Shown piece by piece: positions 61,112 through 64,000 of a stretch of 64,000 nt of DNA. Under the pieces are notes generated by a model. The model was not told where the DNA came from and did no database searches. It was given only the letters and a program-made list of their open reading frames with translations. Position 1 is the first letter of the stretch. Each line of letters begins with the position of its first letter. The position numbers were made by a program, and so were the translations under genes. Location: contig JAECUM010028950.1 of NCBI GenBank assembly GCA_016617855.1, positions 41,711-105,710 of the forward strand. Reading direction: 5' to 3'. The DNA is from Megalonaias nervosa. Taxonomy: Eukaryota; Mollusca; Bivalvia; Unionida; Unionidae.

Positions 61112-62080
61112 CTACAAGAAAGAAAGACCATAATGCAGATCAATATTCAATGTTATTTTTCTGTTAACATCTATACATAAATCCACACAAAGGTATAAAA
61201 ACTTTGAATTACTCAGGACGTCAAGTCTGACCGACAATGGGACCAATGCCCATCATTTTGGAAAAATATAATCTGAAGAATTAAATTTTCAGTTCATGGC
61301 TAAAAACTTGAATTCTGCACGACATTTACATAATCCCAGTATGCAACTACAGCCCATTTACATTAAGACTGTGGCCTAATTTTGGCTTGGACCACTCAGA
61401 AGTATTATTATAAAGTCTATTCATGGTATTTAATCAAATAAGATCAGGAACGTTGATATTTCTGTCATCAGGAGAAAGAGAGGGTCCTTGTAAAGTTTTA
61501 ATTAGAATTTTTTTTGGAAAAGTACACTCTGTTCATGCCTTTTATGTCGCTAAAACTGTATTTTTAAATTTAATAACCAGTCTATCATATTCTGCTTGCT
61601 TTAACTTGAATAAACACTGAGCTGCTTAACTAGATGCAGCTTTTAAACAAGAAATGCACTTTGTATGCATTTTAGAAGCCTGGTGAGTTTTGATTGCATC
61701 AATTTTGAAGCTGTCTTATATTCTTGATGTGGGCCTTTTGGCTGTTCTGACCCCTTCAAAATGTCAACAAAAATTCAATCAACATTAAGAAACAAAACCA
61801 GATGCTTACAAATACCAAAACCAGAAACAAAATAGGAAGATGTCACAAAGCACAGAATTTGGATATTTAATTAACTCAAATAATTCTTGAGTGCTCCATA
61901 CCAAAAAGGTGCATCACACTGTCTGAACTAGATGGCCTATCGCAAACGTCCAATATGGTTGGTACTAATGAGTCACTGAGGTAGACACATCCAGATCAAT
62001 ATTGAAAATTCAAAATGGAAGACAAACCACTTCAGTATAAACAATTTACTTATAAATGTTCCATCACACATTTAAAATAC
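61112..62080. other. HCCS 5' UTR intron and upstream sequence
   Basis: The acceptor at 61113-61112 on the minus strand shows that transcription starts further right. I could not identify the first exon or promoter; no clear TATA or initiator context was chosen. Confidence 0.5.
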
Positions 62081-62082
62081 AG

Positions 62083-62340
62083 TAAAAACTGTTATGAGCA
62101 ACCTCTGCTACGAGTGACCACCTGTCATTTCCGACCACAATTGCAATGCATGGATCGATTTTATTATATAAATGCTATGTTATGAGTGACCACCTGCTGA
62201 ATGCGACCAGCGACCGTAATGTCTCGGCAAAATATGCATTTCGACATTGCTATGAACGACCGCATCACAAAAACGAGGATAAACTCAACCGACCTTTATT
62301 TAATCCATGTAAGAACGACCACTCATACCATTCTAAATAA
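62083..62340. mobile_element. DNA-transposon-derived repeat with acagt(g/a)aaaactg(t)tatgag end
   Basis: Begins cagtaaaaactgttatgagc and repeats the phrase gagtgaccacctg. The same terminal phrase, in complement, ends the element at 63640-63720. Non-coding. The open frame at 62146-62340 reads through repeated motifs. Confidence 0.5.
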
Positions 62341-62446
62341 GAAAAAAAAAATAGGCTGACAACAGATGTCTGAATATTTTAGCTATGCTTATAGTATTTT
62401 ATAGTTTCTGTCGTAAACCAGACTAAGGTATATGTTGATTATTTCC

Positions 62447-62544
62447 TAGTCTGAGTCCCTGCTTTGTATGCTCCCTGTGTTGTTCTCCGCTATTCGTGTA
62501 GGGGTGAACAATGCAGGGAGCATACAAAGCAGGTAACCAGACTA
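62447..62544. mobile_element. Short foldback element, 20-bp perfect stem
   Basis: CCTGCTTTGTATGCTCCCTG (62458-62477) is exactly complementary to 62514-62533, with a 36-nt loop. An outer TAGTCTG (62447-62453) pairs with CAGACTA (62538-62544). It resembles a small MITE or foldback unit. Confidence 0.8.
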
Positions 62545-63639
62545 ATTATTCCTGCACTTAGCCTGCTTCCTGGCATTATCCTAGGACCCGGCATCCATAT
62601 GAATGACCGTATCTCAAGAACAGACAGACACCACTGACCTATATGTAATCAATTGTTATAACAACCACTTGATTAGTAACAATTGTTCTGATAAAAAACA
62701 AACATAAAATGAATATTTAAAAAAAGGATTGTTGCTACCAGTGATAAATGCTACAGTCCGTAAACCAGGCTAATGTACATATCACGAATTGCCGTTGTAG
62801 TGCCAAAGTTGACGTAGTGGTCGTGTATATTGTTTGTCTTTAGAGTTAATCCGTATTGCCGGTGGTGGATAAGGTCATTGTCTATTAAACCAGCAAGAAA
62901 GAAATTGTTTGCGGGATTCGATTGATAGTGTTCAAGACTTGTGATGTTTGTTGTTTTTCCCCTCGATGTTAAGTGATTACATCCCAATCACAAAGCTGTC
63001 ATCTATTCAAGTTGGTGTGACTGGGTTACACACTTTGCTTATAGAGTTAATCCCTGTATGTCATCTTTGAATGAAGCCATTGACTTTTGTCTCTGAGTAA
63101 ATGGTTCTGTTTCTGGATGAGATAATTGTTTCTTTTTATTTCATTAACTGTTAGATATGCAATGCACATGTATAGACTTGTCATATTTTCCCACAGCCCA
63201 GTCAAAACCGTATTTATGTTCGATATTACAACTAATAATTTTAACACCTAGAACCTTAATAACAATAGAAGAACCTCCAACTAAAAAGAGACAAATTTTA
63301 AGGCTGGAGAAAATAATTATTTAACTAAAAGAAGTGAAAAAGAGCAGACCATTCGCAAAAAAGCGGTTTAAACATTGGTAAAACAAATTTAGGTTGTATA
63401 TAAAGGAAAACGAGTAATTCAGAAACGATTTCATATGCTAAAATATGTGATCTTCAAATGTAAATGTGATTTCATGTTTAATGATAGAAGTATATCTTTA
63501 CTGCCATATAATTTGGTTTCGATGAATGCATACAATATTTTAGCAAGAACTAGTAATAGAATATATGTACAGTGACTGTGGTTAATTTTCTTGAAATTGT
63601 TCTGAAACTGGACCTTGGAAACTGGTCTTTTTCTACAAA

Positions 63640-63720
63640 CCTGGTATGAGAGACCACCTGTCTTGAGAGACCGCTTTTTGTTGGCAGAAGAGGCGGTCTC
63701 TCATAACAGGTTTCACTGTA
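63640..63720. mobile_element. Compact inverted-repeat element
   Basis: CCTGGTATGAGAGACC (63640-63655) is complementary to 63695-63710 at 15 of 16 positions. An inner GAGAGACCGC (63665-63674) pairs perfectly with 63693-63702. It ends in caggtttcactgta, a common DNA-transposon terminus in invertebrates. Confidence 0.7.
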
Positions 63721-63963
63721 TTTCATTTAACTGCCTTCATTTTGCACCAAAATGTGCAAGAAAATAATTAATTCATATAATTCAGTTGTCATTTTCCAGT
63801 CCTCAGTGTTTGCTGCTAGAGGATACAGAATTATTCCAATTACGAAACAATACCTATACTATAACTTCCAGTCTAATGCATTCACCTTCAGACATTAATT
63901 TTGCAAATGGATAAAGAATATGACTGGATTATCCAGCTGAGATACATGTACATACAGGGGTAA

Positions 63964-64000
63964 GGCTAGACTTGAATTTTAGGGAGAAGTGACTTCTCCT
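63964..64000. repeat. Repeat truncated by window end, inverted relative to 59114
   Basis: ggctagacttgaattttagg and gagaagtg are the near-exact complement of 59114-59140 (26 of 28). The rest of the element lies outside the window. Confidence 0.7.

Overview
The window looks like AT-rich nuclear DNA from an invertebrate animal. Two protein genes have short exons, GT-AG introns of up to about 10 kb, and heavy loads of minisatellites, SINEs, MITEs and DIRS-like retroelement fragments. The repeat style and the two protein families point to a lophotrochozoan, most likely a bivalve mollusc. That placement is inference; no lineage-diagnostic marker is present. No bacterial genes, CRISPR arrays or confident RNA genes were seen.

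Plus strand, from the left edge to 35074: the 3' part of a gene homologous to vertebrate C1orf87 (carcinoma-related EF-hand protein, CREF). Nine exons join in perfect phase from 2372 to the stop at 35074, giving 356 complete codons before the stop. They encode an EF-hand-like pair, a Pro/Arg/Tyr/Asp-rich linker, a short coiled coil and a C-terminal EF-hand pair. The N-terminal exons, including the first EF-hand pair known from vertebrates, lie left of the window.

Minus strand, 61108 to 46305: a complete coding sequence for holocytochrome c-type heme lyase (HCCS) in five exons, 310 codons plus stop, with an additional 5' UTR intron. It has four Cys-Pro heme-binding motifs, the conserved heme-ligand histidine and a C-terminal tail longer than in vertebrates. 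The two genes converge on an 11.2 kb repeat-rich intergenic stretch.

Most of the rest is repeat. Nearly every large intron carries at least one tandem array (periods of about 18, 28, 43, 45-60, 54, 87, 100 and 130-150 bp). There are two hAT-like MITEs with exact 8-bp target-site duplications, and a five-copy MITE family with terminal inverted repeats and two nested hairpins. At least three tRNA-derived SINE families are present, one copy with a perfect 10-bp target duplication. Two decayed DIRS-like reverse transcriptase regions occur, one enclosed by 26-bp inverted terminal repeats and apparently an internally deleted element. No new multi-gene system is evident; the most unusual content is in the mobile elements and in the details of the two host proteins.
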